Shown here: positions 1 through 8,230 of the stretch, piece after piece | Numbering within the stretch: position 1 is the first letter of the stretch | Layout: each line of letters begins with the position of its first letter | DNA from: Litorimonas haliclonae | Lineage (GTDB): Bacteria; Pseudomonadota; Alphaproteobacteria; Caulobacterales; Maricaulaceae | Reading direction: 5' to 3' | NCBI RefSeq assembly: GCF_965138505.1 | Contig: NZ_CBCSCO010000007.1 | Span: 60,913-124,912 of the forward strand | Length of the DNA: 64,000 nucleotides | Notes under the pieces: model-generated | Databases searched by the model: none | Seen by the model: the letters and a program-made list of their open reading frames with translations, nothing else | What the model was told of the DNA's origin: nothing | Position numbers and translations under genes: made by a program

Positions 1-2
1 AA

Positions 3-1529
3 TATTACTCGCGCGCGTTTGAGGCGGCGCCGACAAATGTGAATATTGGCCGGCGAGCCGTCACCTCTGCCTTAACGGCTGGAGACTTCGAAAAAGCCAC
101 AGAGCTGGCCCAAGAGGTCTACGCCGTAGATGACACGGAGAGCATGGCGTCGGCCGTCCTCGCCATAGATGCGTTTACAAAAGGCGAACACAAAGAGGCA
201 AAAAAATATCTCGATCCGAATACGGCAGATATCACCATGGGTATCGTCATGGCGTTCACGGATGGCTGGAACGAATATGCGATGGGAAAAGAAAAGGCCG
301 CTAGAACGGCCTTTAAGCAACAAGCCGCTCGTCCTTATTTTGGGGAGTTAGCCAAGTTGCAAATTGCGAATTTGGAAGCCCTTGAGGGGAATAGAGCTGC
401 GGCGGATGAGGGTTTTGAAGAGCTCAAAGAGACCACTCAATCTACTGTTGAAACAGCTCTTGCGACGGCCCGGCATTACGCCAATACGGGCCGGGAAGCG
501 AAGGCTTTGGAGCGCCTTGACGCCTATATTGATGAAACTGGCCTCGAGAGCGGGCCGCTGCAAGCTTACGCTGCTGCCTTGCGCGCAGGCGACGACATTG
601 AAGCGCCATTGAACGCCCGAGAGCAGTTGTCGCGTGCCTTGACGGACCCTTCATATGAATTTTTCCTGCGTAACCGGGCGGCCGACGCGGCGGAAGTTTA
701 TCTCCGCCTAGCACTTCATGTTGATCCTCAAAATGAAAAGGCCGAGCTTTGGCTGGCGAGCCTTTTGGAAAATACGGAGCGATCTGATGAGGCTATGAGC
801 ATTTACAAAAGCTTTTCAGAAGATTCGCCTTATGTGATTTCTGCCCGCCTGTCGGAAGCCAACATATATTTTGACCGCGAAGACGACGAAAAGGCGTTGA
901 GGGTTCTTGAGGATGTAAATAACCGCCACGAAACGTTCGTAACGCGGGAAGCTTTGGGCCGTGCCCGTCTCATTCGCGAAAATTATGAAGATGCACTACC
1001 TATTTATACGGCGATTATTGAGTCCATGTCTGAGGAGGAGGTCGCAAAAAATACGCAGCCCCTATATTTCCGGGGCATAAGCTATGAACGCACGAAAGAT
1101 TGGGAGAAAGCGGAAGCCGATTTTCTGCGTGTCTTGGACATAGAGCCCGAAAACGCTGACGCCCTCAACTATTTGGGATACACTTGGGTTGACCGGGGAG
1201 AGAACCTGGAAAGAGCTTTTGAGATGATCCGAAAGGCGGTTGATCTGGAGCCTCAGAGCGGCGCCATTATTGATAGTCTAGGCTGGGCTCATTATAAACT
1301 TGGCCAATATGAAGCGGCTAAAGTTCAGCTTGAGAAAGCGGTGGAGCTGTCGCCGTCTTCATCCACGATCGTTGACCATTTAGGCGATGTCTACTGGAAA
1401 TTGGGACGTTACCGCGAAGCCGGCTATCAATGGGAGCGGGCGCTGATCTATAATCCGACAGACGAAGAGCGCGAGACAATTGAGGCGAAGCTGAAGTCCG
1501 GCCTGTCCGGCGCTGAAACGGCTCCCTAA
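3..1529 (+). CDS. TPR-repeat protein, 5' end outside window
   Basis: A tetratricopeptide-repeat protein, probably an outer-membrane or periplasmic scaffold of the kind often found beside ispE in alphaproteobacteria. The frame stays open to the left edge. The GTG at 39 is preceded by in-frame sequence reading YYSRAFEAAPTN, which is itself TPR-like, so the gene very likely starts upstream and is truncated here. Helical repeats of about 34 residues run through it. The clearest are near the C-terminus, with motifs such as ALNYLGYTWVDRG, IIDSLGWAHYKLGQYEAA and IVDHLGDVYWKLGRYREA. It ends 8 bp before ispE, so the two are probably co-transcribed. The binding partner cannot be inferred. The family call is secure; the true start is not visible. 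Confidence 0.85.
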   Translation, partial: YYSRAFEAAPTNVNIGRRAVTSALTAGDFEKATELAQEVYAVDDTESMASAVLAIDAFTKGEHKEAKKYLDPNTADITMGIVMAFTDGWNEYAMGKEKAARTAFKQQAARPYFGELAKLQIANLEALEGNRAAADEGFEELKETTQSTVETALATARHYANTGREAKALERLDAYIDETGLESGPLQAYAAALRAGDDIEAPLNAREQLSRALTDPSYEFFLRNRAADAAEVYLRLALHVDPQNEKAELWLASLLENTERSDEAMSIYKSFSEDSPYVISARLSEANIYFDREDDEKALRVLEDVNNRHETFVTREALGRARLIRENYEDALPIYTAIIESMSEEEVAKNTQPLYFRGISYERTKDWEKAEADFLRVLDIEPENADALNYLGYTWVDRGENLERAFEMIRKAVDLEPQSGAIIDSLGWAHYKLGQYEAAKVQLEKAVELSPSSSTIVDHLGDVYWKLGRYREAGYQWERALIYNPTDEERETIEAKLKSGLSGAETAP

Positions 1530-1537
1530 GCTGGTCC

Positions 1538-2380
1538 ATGTCTGCCTCAACGGGAACTGTTACGGAGATTGCTCGGGCGAAGATTAATCTAACCCTCCAC
1601 GTTGGGAGAGCTATTCCTGATGGCCGTTTTAAAGGGTATCACCCCGTTGATAGTCTCGTGGTTTTTGCGGATTTCGGGGATAGGCTTGTGTTTACGCCTG
1701 CCGAAGAGCCATACTTCGAGATTACGGGCCCGTTTGGTAATAGGCTGGAAACAAATTCCGATAACCTTGTGAGCCGCGCCTTGCGGGCGAGCGGAGCAAC
1801 GTCTCAGTCTGTGCAATTGGAAAAGAATATCCCGATTTCTGCGGGACTTGGCGGCGGAAGCGCAAATGCGGCGGCCGTTCTGCGATGTTTTGATCTTGAC
1901 GGACGCATCGAAGGGGCGCCGCTAGGGGCAGATGTTCCTGTGTGCCGATTGTCTCAGACGACCTTGATGCAGGGAATTGGCGAGAAAATCACGGTCTTGC
2001 CAAATTTAGGGCAGCTTTCTGCGGTGCTGGTTAATCCGCTTGTTCCCGTTTCAACAGCCGCAATATTCACGGCTTTTGATTCAGAGGCCCGTGAAGAGTT
2101 GCCCCGCCAGAATTCGGGAGAAGGGTCATTGTTACAGCGAGCTCTCGACGGACAAAATGATTTGCAACATATAGCGGGCGAGTTAGTCCCTGACATCAAA
2201 TCCGTGATTAACGCGATAGAGCAGCAGCAGGGGTGCCGACTTGCGCGAATGAGCGGGAGCGGCGCCAGCTGTTTTGGCCTTTTTAAGTCAGATGATGCGG
2301 CGGTGGCTGCGGCTGACATAATCAAAAATACGCACCCCGAATGGTGGGTTAGACCCTGTCGGTTAGGGGATGCGCCGTGA
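1538..2380 (+). CDS. ispE: 4-diphosphocytidyl-2-C-methyl-D-erythritol kinase IspE
   Basis: GHMP-family kinase that phosphorylates CDP-methylerythritol with ATP in the non-mevalonate isoprenoid pathway, in the cytosol. Seen in the sequence: the N-terminal substrate-binding segment ARAKINLTLHVG, the ATP-binding glycine loop PISAGLGGGSANAAA near residues 99-113, and the C-terminal GHMP motif RMSGSGASCFGLF near residues 237-249. The 280 residues match the family's usual length. The gene starts 8 bp after the TPR gene, and its stop overlaps the GTG start of the next gene (GTGA), which indicates translational coupling. A polyprenyl diphosphate synthase, which uses the pathway's product, lies close by on the other strand. 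Confidence 0.95.
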   Translation: MSASTGTVTEIARAKINLTLHVGRAIPDGRFKGYHPVDSLVVFADFGDRLVFTPAEEPYFEITGPFGNRLETNSDNLVSRALRASGATSQSVQLEKNIPISAGLGGGSANAAAVLRCFDLDGRIEGAPLGADVPVCRLSQTTLMQGIGEKITVLPNLGQLSAVLVNPLVPVSTAAIFTAFDSEAREELPRQNSGEGSLLQRALDGQNDLQHIAGELVPDIKSVINAIEQQQGCRLARMSGSGASCFGLFKSDDAAVAAADIIKNTHPEWWVRPCRLGDAP

Positions 2381-3435
2381 GTGAAAACTTCTGGAATTTC
2401 CTCCTATGGCCCGTGATTAATCTGGCAGGTTTGGGCTTTTTCACAAGCCTTGCAGTCACGGGCTTCATGGTCGTGGCGGGATTAGGGGATGAGCCCGACG
2501 CTCGAAGTAGTCATGGGCGCGTTACGCCGACCTCGGGAGGGGTAGGTTTAATAGCTGCTTTTGGAATATGCGGAGTAACCCTGGCTCTGCTTTATCCATT
2601 TTTGCTTAGATTTCTTCCGGTGAATTTTCCTCAAATTCTTTCCCTTGTGTTTGCGATGGGACTGCTGGGCCTTTGCGATGATGTCTTTGCTTTGTCGGCT
2701 AAACTTAAATTTGGAATAATGATCATATTGGCCGGGGCCGGCGTGCTCTCTGTAGGCATTCCTGCGGCTTTCCCGTTTGGAGGCGAGATGTGGTCCATCC
2801 CAACTATTATAGGGTTTTTTGGAGCTCTGCTCTGGGTGTTTGTCGTCGTGAACGCTGTGAATTTCATGGACGGCGCAAACGGATTGATAACTAATACGCT
2901 CGTCATTGCCTCGGTAGCTTTGGGCGTGATTGGGTTAAGCCTTGGCTCGGTTTTAACGGCGTTTTTCTGCGGCGTTTCTATTGTCGGGTTTCTTGGCTTT
3001 TTACCCTATAACCAAAGACGGGACGCAGCGATATTTCTCGGCGACGCAGGGTCTTTGGTGGCGGGATTTACTTTTGCCTTGGCCGCGCTGTCGGCGGTGA
3101 ATGCGTCCGCCACCCTACCTTTATTGTTCTTGGGGCCACTTTTAATTCTGCCGCTACTCGCTGATGTTCTGCTGACTTTGGCCTCACGGGCAAAACGCAG
3201 GCAGAATTTGTTGCACGCTCACCGGGACCATATGTATCAACGCTTGATTGGGCGGGGGATGTCACATTTACAGGTGACGTGGATTTACAGCATTCTCGCC
3301 TTGGTCTTTGCCAACATATCCATATTCGCCGTGCAATCCGAACGCATTTCTTCGCCAGGATTTTTTAGTCTGAATGTCGTGTTTATTTCGGCGCTATATT
3401 TTCTGGCGAGCCGGATTCTCAGGCGGGCTAACTAA
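2377..3435 (+). CDS. MraY/WecA-family phospho-N-acetylhexosamine transferase
   Basis: Polytopic membrane enzyme of glycosyltransferase family 4, expected to move a sugar-1-phosphate from a UDP-sugar onto undecaprenyl phosphate to start glycan synthesis. Visible motifs: the cytoplasmic entry segment DARSSHGRVTPTSGG near residue 40, the Asp pair in GLCDDVF near residue 100, VNAVNFMDGANGL near residue 160, and IFLGDAGSLVAGF near residue 220. About ten hydrophobic segments alternate with short loops. The GTG start overlaps the ispE stop by 4 bp, and the 3' end overlaps the convergent polyprenyl synthase by 8 bp. It resembles WecA/TagO-type enzymes more than MraY proper, because the usual MraY neighbours (mur genes) are absent. 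Which glycan it serves is unknown. Confidence 0.85.
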   Translation: MSENFWNFLLWPVINLAGLGFFTSLAVTGFMVVAGLGDEPDARSSHGRVTPTSGGVGLIAAFGICGVTLALLYPFLLRFLPVNFPQILSLVFAMGLLGLCDDVFALSAKLKFGIMIILAGAGVLSVGIPAAFPFGGEMWSIPTIIGFFGALLWVFVVVNAVNFMDGANGLITNTLVIASVALGVIGLSLGSVLTAFFCGVSIVGFLGFLPYNQRRDAAIFLGDAGSLVAGFTFALAALSAVNASATLPLLFLGPLLILPLLADVLLTLASRAKRRQNLLHAHRDHMYQRLIGRGMSHLQVTWIYSILALVFANISIFAVQSERISSPGFFSLNVVFISALYFLASRILRRAN

Positions 3436-4444
3436 TGCGTTCCACCACATAATCGGCGAGATCGGCCAATGTTTCCCGCCAAGGCGACGGCGCAAAAACC
3501 ATCAAGGCGTCGCGGGCTTCGGCTGAGAACTGCTTTGCCATCTCCATCGTGCTCTGCAGCGCCCCGGCGGAGCGTAAGTAAGAAACAGCCGTTTCTAGAT
3601 CTACCGGCTTTTGATCTTGGTCGACGATAACGCGGCGCCAAAAGGCGCGTTCTTCATCCGAAGCCGTCTTTAGCGCCCGAATAACCGGAAGCGTCATTTT
3701 GCCTTCGCGGAAGTCATCTCCGACAGATTTGCCGAGCGCGCTTTCGAGCCCGCCATAATCCAGCGCGTCATCGACCAGCTGAAAGGCCAAGCCGATCTTT
3801 AGGCCGTAATCGCGGAGGGCGGCCCGCTCTTTGTCCGGACGTTCTGAAATGACGGGCGCAACTTCGGTCGCGGCAGCAAAAAGGGCAGCCGTTTTTGCTT
3901 TAATCACGGACATGTAATCCGCTTCGGTCATTTTCAGGTTCCGCAACGCGGCAAGCTGATGCACTTCGCCTTCGGCAATCACAGAAGACGCATTAGACAA
4001 AATTCCCAGCGCTTCCATGGAATCGGTTTCAACCATGAGGTTAAAGGCCCGGGCGAATAAGAAGTCACCCACTAGAATAGAGGCGCTATTACCCCAAATC
4101 AGATTAGCGGGCTTTTTCCCGCGGCGCAAATTGCTCTCATCCACGACATCATCGTGTAAAAGCGTGGCGGAGTGGATGAACTCGACAGCGGCGGCCAATT
4201 TGTGGTGGCTCGTGCCTTTATAGCCGAGCATGGCGGCGGTCGAGACGGTCAAAAGAGGGCGAAGACGCTTTCCGCCTGCGCCGACCAAATGCTGCGCCAA
4301 ATTGGGGATGAGCCCGACAGGACTCTGCATCCGCTCAAGGATCAAGGCGTCAACGGCAGCCATATCCTCACGCGCCAAGTCCCAAAGCGTTTCCGCCGGG
4401 GATTTGTCTGAGGATGTTTTTCGAACTGTGGCGGGTGCACTCAC
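3428..4444 (-). CDS. ispB: Polyprenyl (octaprenyl/decaprenyl-type) diphosphate synthase
   Basis: Trans-prenyl diphosphate synthase that extends farnesyl diphosphate with isopentenyl units, normally to make the ubiquinone side chain. Both Asp-rich metal-binding motifs are present: LLHDDVVDES (DDxxD) near residues 96-105 and QLVDDALDYGG (second DDxxD) near residues 223-233. The GKRLRPLL segment also matches the family. The start is GTG with AAAGG about 12 bases upstream. The gene converges on the transferase with an 8 bp overlap of coding ends. Chain length cannot be read from the sequence, so the ispB label reflects the family and its usual role. Confidence 0.9.
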   Translation of the reverse strand: MSAPATVRKTSSDKSPAETLWDLAREDMAAVDALILERMQSPVGLIPNLAQHLVGAGGKRLRPLLTVSTAAMLGYKGTSHHKLAAAVEFIHSATLLHDDVVDESNLRRGKKPANLIWGNSASILVGDFLFARAFNLMVETDSMEALGILSNASSVIAEGEVHQLAALRNLKMTEADYMSVIKAKTAALFAAATEVAPVISERPDKERAALRDYGLKIGLAFQLVDDALDYGGLESALGKSVGDDFREGKMTLPVIRALKTASDEERAFWRRVIVDQDQKPVDLETAVSYLRSAGALQSTMEMAKQFSAEARDALMVFAPSPWRETLADLADYVVERIS

Positions 4445-4548
4445 ACGTATAAAGCCTTTTTTGTTTGGCGTTATATGTAGTCTGCGCTAGCGCTACTCAC
4501 AAGGGTTTTAGTGCCGCACTTGGCAGCTTTGCAGAAGAAAGCGCAGAA

Positions 4549-4764
4549 ATGATCGCCATTATAAAAACAAACAATCCGGCGACTATTAGTTTCGCCGAAG
4601 CCGTTTTAAAAGAAGCTGGTATGGAATGCTTCGTTATGGATCAGAATATGTCGGTCATTGAGCCGGGCATAATGATACCGAAACGCGTCATGGTAATTGA
4701 GGAAGATGTGGAAGCCGCGAGACGCGCGCTTACGCTAGCTGGATTAGAAGCTGATCTTCAGTAA
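4549..4764 (+). CDS. DUF2007-family small protein
   Basis: A 71-residue cytosolic protein of the DUF2007 (putative signal-transducing) family. It begins MIAIIKTNNP and has the typical pattern in which one strand and helix (ISFAEAVLKEAGM) is followed by a second strand pair and a helix (VEAARRALTLAGL). The frame is open further upstream to a TTG at 4465. I chose the ATG at 4549 because homology-like content starts there and GAAGAAAG lies just upstream. It is transcribed divergently from ispB. The function of the family is not established. Confidence 0.8.
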   Translation: MIAIIKTNNPATISFAEAVLKEAGMECFVMDQNMSVIEPGIMIPKRVMVIEEDVEAARRALTLAGLEADLQ

Positions 4765-4982
4765 GGCTGAAAAGCTATTCAATCGTCCAGTCTTCGAAAC
4801 TCTCTACGGGCCAGTTGCTTTTACGGGTGAATACTCCCCCAATCAGGACCATGAGAGCAGATTTTATAGTTTTTATAAGTCTCATGTGACTTAAGGTATC
4901 AGCAATTGATTGGAATAGCGTTAAAGGGTTGAAATTCAACCGCGCATGAATAGTGTCTCGCAAAAATTAAACTGGCTTCGTT

Positions 4983-5903
4983 ATGTCCGATAAACCTGCT
5001 CAAACGCTTTCATTTCAGGGGCTCATCCTGACGCTTCAAAATTATTGGGCGAAACAGGGCTGCGTTATACTGCAACCCTTTGACACTGAGGTCGGGGCAG
5101 GGACTTTGCACCCGGCGACTGTGCTGCGATCCCTTGGCCCGAAACCGTGGAATGTAGCCTATGTTCAGCCGTCGCGCCGCCCGGCCGATGGCCGATATGG
5201 CGACAACCCGAACCGTTTGCAGCATTATTACCAATTCCAAGTTATCATGAAGCCGAACCCGGCCAATTTTCAGGAGCTGTATCTCGGCTCTCTGGACGCG
5301 ATTGGTATCAACCGCGATTTGCACGATATACGCTTTGTCGAAGATGACTGGGAAAACCCGACGGTCGGGGCCTGGGGCCTTGGCTGGGAAGTTTGGTGCG
5401 ACGGGATGGAAGTCAGCCAATATACCTATTTCCAACAGGTCGGCGGCATGGACGTTGAGAAGGTATCGGGGGAATTGACTTACGGGCTGGAGCGTCTCGC
5501 CATGTATGTGCAGGGCGTCGAGAATGTTTACGACCTCGTTTTCACCGAGGCGAATGAAAAAAACGGCACGCCCGAAGTGCTCTACGGCGATGTCTTTCAT
5601 CAGAACGAAGTCCAGCAATCGACCTATAATTTCGAGCATGCCGACACGGATAAAATCCTGGAGAAATTCAAAATGGCTGAGGCCGAATGTGAGCACCTTT
5701 TAGCGCTTGAAAAACCGCTTCCGCTTCCGGCTTATGAGCACGCTTTGAAAGCGTCTCACCTGTTCAATCTATTGGATGCGCGGGGCGTGGTCTCGCCGAC
5801 GCAGAGGCAGGAATATATCAAACGCGTTCGCGATCTGGCCAAGGGCTGCGCAGAGGCTCATGTTCAAAGTGAAGAGGCGGTCGCTGACCGGGCGTGGCAA
5901 TAA
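4983..5903 (+). CDS. glyQ: Glycine-tRNA ligase alpha subunit
   Basis: Catalytic alpha subunit of the bacterial heterotetrameric glycyl-tRNA synthetase, a class II enzyme that activates glycine with ATP. The 306 residues match the family length. The sequence opens with the characteristic TLQNYWAKQGCVILQPFDTEVGAGT and holds the class II motif region SRRPADGRYGDNPNRLQHYYQ near residues 62-82. It also has the active-site stretch EVWCDGMEVSQYTYFQQ. Its stop codon overlaps the glyS start by one base (TAATG), so the two subunits are made from one coupled message. The 218 bp upstream, between DUF2007 and this start, holds no convincing gene. Confidence 0.97.
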   Translation: MSDKPAQTLSFQGLILTLQNYWAKQGCVILQPFDTEVGAGTLHPATVLRSLGPKPWNVAYVQPSRRPADGRYGDNPNRLQHYYQFQVIMKPNPANFQELYLGSLDAIGINRDLHDIRFVEDDWENPTVGAWGLGWEVWCDGMEVSQYTYFQQVGGMDVEKVSGELTYGLERLAMYVQGVENVYDLVFTEANEKNGTPEVLYGDVFHQNEVQQSTYNFEHADTDKILEKFKMAEAECEHLLALEKPLPLPAYEHALKASHLFNLLDARGVVSPTQRQEYIKRVRDLAKGCAEAHVQSEEAVADRAWQ

Positions 5904-8158
5904 TGGCTGAGCTACTTCTCGAAATATTCTCCGAAGAAATTCCGGCGCGGATGCAGGTTCGCGCGGCGGAAGATTTGTCCAAAATGATGACAGACGGTCT
6001 GATCAAAGCCGGCCTGACAGTCGAGGACGCAAAGGTCTTTTCGGGGCCGCGACGCCTCACATTTGTCGCCGAAGTTCCGCTCCGCTCTCCTGATGTTTCC
6101 GAAGAGCGCAAGGGACCGAGAGTCGGCTCACCCGACCGGGCGATTGAAGGCTTCCTTCGCGGGGCAGGGCTGTCGGATGTCTCCGAGGCGGAAATTCACA
6201 GCGACCCGAAAAAGGGCGAGTATTACGTTGCTATTCTAAACAGCGAAGGTCGCAATACGACAGAGATTGTCAGCGAGCTTGTGCCGGAAGTCATGGGGAA
6301 TTTCCCATGGCCTAAATCCATGAAGTCAGGCAGCTCAAACTTTCGTTGGGTGCGGCCTTTGCAAGGCATTATTTGTTTGCTCGACGGGGCAGTGGTTCCG
6401 TTTGAAGTCGGCGGAATTAAATCTGGCGATATGACCGAAGGCCACAGAAAGCATGGTAAGGGGCCGTTTAAAATCAATGACTTCGACTCTTATGTTAAAT
6501 TACTCGAAGGCGCAGGTCACGTCGTGCTTTCCCATGATAATCGTAAGGAATTAATTATCGAGCAGGCGCGGAAAGCCTGCGCAGAGAAGGGCTTGGAACT
6601 GGTCGAGGATGAAGGCCTTCTTTCGGAAGTCGCGGGTCTCGCCGAATGGCCTGTGGTCATTCTCGGCGATATGGATCCGAGCTTTCTGGAGCTCCCCGGA
6701 GAGGTCATTCGCCTCTCTATGCGGACGCATCAGAAATATTTTGCGGTGCGCGATCCAAAGAGCGGAGAGCTGGCGCCAAACTTTATTGTGGTCGCCAATC
6801 AAGACGCGCCGGATGGCGGTAAAGCGATTGCGGCGGGTAACTCCCGAGTGCTCTCTGCGCGCCTCGCTGATGCGGAGTTTTTCCAGTCCGAAGACGCGAA
6901 GAAAACACTCGCCGACTATTACGATAAACTCGACACCGTAGTCTTTCACAAGAAGCTCGGCACGATCAAAGATAAGGCCGAACGTGTGGCGGCGCTGGCC
7001 CGTGAACTCGCGCCCAAAGTTGGGGCCGATCCGGACAAGGCGGAAGCCGCGGCTAAGCTCGCCAAAAATGATCTGGTCACTCAGATGGTGATTGAGTTCA
7101 CCTCGCTTGAAGGCCAAATCGGTCGCCTAATGTATGTAGGCGAAGGCGGCGATAAAGATATCGCGGTCGCGATTGAAGACCATTACAAACCCAAAGGGCC
7201 GAGTGACGAGGTGCCAACCAATCCGGTTGCCGTGGCTGTGGCTTTGGCGGATAAGCTCGACACGCTCGTCGGGTTCTGGGCGATTGATGAGAAGCCGACG
7301 GGTAGTAAAGATCCGTTTGCTTTGCGTCGAGCCGCGTTGGGCGTTGTTAGAATAATTCTGGAGAATGAGGTTCGTTTTGAATCAGTTGAAGGCGAAGGTT
7401 CTTTTTCTTTCCGAATTCAAAGAGCAATGTTTTCTCCAGTCGTTCGGACAATGAGATTTGTTCCTAACGAACAAGTTTCAAGCTTAAAGGATGAGATATA
7501 TGAGGAAGTACGCCGCTTGAACCTGCCGTCAGCTCGCAGCGAAAAACAAAAAATCCAGGAGAGGATTGAAAAATTATCCTCTACCGTGTTTGAGTTAGAT
7601 GTTGCGGGGTTTGGCAACTTAGTGGGAGCTGTCTCTTCAAGGAGTGAAGACCTCCTCGATTTCATCGCCGACCGTCTCAAAGTCTATCTCCGCGACCAGG
7701 GTATTCGCCACGACCTCATTGACGCTGTATTTGCACTCGGCGAAGATGATCTTGTTGCGATCGTAAATCGAGTGAAAGCACTTCAATCGTTCTTAGAGAC
7801 GAAAGAGGGTGAAGACCTGCTCGCAGGATATAAACGCGCGGCAAATATCCTCAAAGCGGAAGCGAAGAAGGGCGATCTACCGGAAGGTTTACCGAATCGC
7901 CCTGAAGATCAACACGGCGCGGCTTTGTTCGATGCGCTCCAGACGGCATCATCTGAGATTTCTTTCGCTCTCAAGGACGAAAATTTTGAAAAAGCGATGC
8001 TGTCTTTGGCCGAATTACGCGCGCCAATTGATGCCTTTTTTACCGAAGTACAGGTTATTTCCGATGACAACGCTGTCAAAGAAAACAATCTTCGACTTTT
8101 AGGTTTAATCCGTGATACGGCGCGCCAGATTGCGGATTTTGAAGCGATTAATGGGTAA
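5903..8158 (+). CDS. glyS: Glycine-tRNA ligase beta subunit, with internal insertion
   Basis: Beta subunit of glycyl-tRNA synthetase, which binds tRNA and carries an HD-like domain and a C-terminal anticodon-binding region. It begins MAELLLEIFSEEIPARMQ. The ATG at 5903 overlaps the glyQ stop; the GTG nine bases earlier is less likely. The 751 residues are longer than the roughly 690 usual in the family. The extra length lies between LGVVRIILEN (ending about 7368) and LLDFIADRLKVYL (starting about 7650). The stretch between is lower in GC and uses codons such as AGA and TTA that are rare in the flanks. Both sides of the insert match conserved GlyS sequence and the frame is intact, so the protein is probably functional. 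Confidence 0.95.
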   Translation: MAELLLEIFSEEIPARMQVRAAEDLSKMMTDGLIKAGLTVEDAKVFSGPRRLTFVAEVPLRSPDVSEERKGPRVGSPDRAIEGFLRGAGLSDVSEAEIHSDPKKGEYYVAILNSEGRNTTEIVSELVPEVMGNFPWPKSMKSGSSNFRWVRPLQGIICLLDGAVVPFEVGGIKSGDMTEGHRKHGKGPFKINDFDSYVKLLEGAGHVVLSHDNRKELIIEQARKACAEKGLELVEDEGLLSEVAGLAEWPVVILGDMDPSFLELPGEVIRLSMRTHQKYFAVRDPKSGELAPNFIVVANQDAPDGGKAIAAGNSRVLSARLADAEFFQSEDAKKTLADYYDKLDTVVFHKKLGTIKDKAERVAALARELAPKVGADPDKAEAAAKLAKNDLVTQMVIEFTSLEGQIGRLMYVGEGGDKDIAVAIEDHYKPKGPSDEVPTNPVAVAVALADKLDTLVGFWAIDEKPTGSKDPFALRRAALGVVRIILENEVRFESVEGEGSFSFRIQRAMFSPVVRTMRFVPNEQVSSLKDEIYEEVRRLNLPSARSEKQKIQERIEKLSSTVFELDVAGFGNLVGAVSSRSEDLLDFIADRLKVYLRDQGIRHDLIDAVFALGEDDLVAIVNRVKALQSFLETKEGEDLLAGYKRAANILKAEAKKGDLPEGLPNRPEDQHGAALFDALQTASSEISFALKDENFEKAMLSLAELRAPIDAFFTEVQVISDDNAVKENNLRLLGLIRDTARQIADFEAING

Positions 8159-8230
8159 TTATGCCTCGTCATTCCGGGTGTCTCTAAAGCTCGGAGCGAC
8201 AGAATTTGGTGAAAAACGAGGGTCAATCAA

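Noticed and set aside
4775..4963. Minus-strand frame of 62 codons between DUF2007 and glyQ, or a shorter 36-codon form from 4885
   Set aside because: No ribosome site and no recognisable feature beyond a short hydrophobic run; probably a chance frame in the glyQ upstream region.
5010..5696. 228-codon frame opposite glyQ
   Set aside because: Antisense shadow of a highly conserved gene whose own frame is certain.
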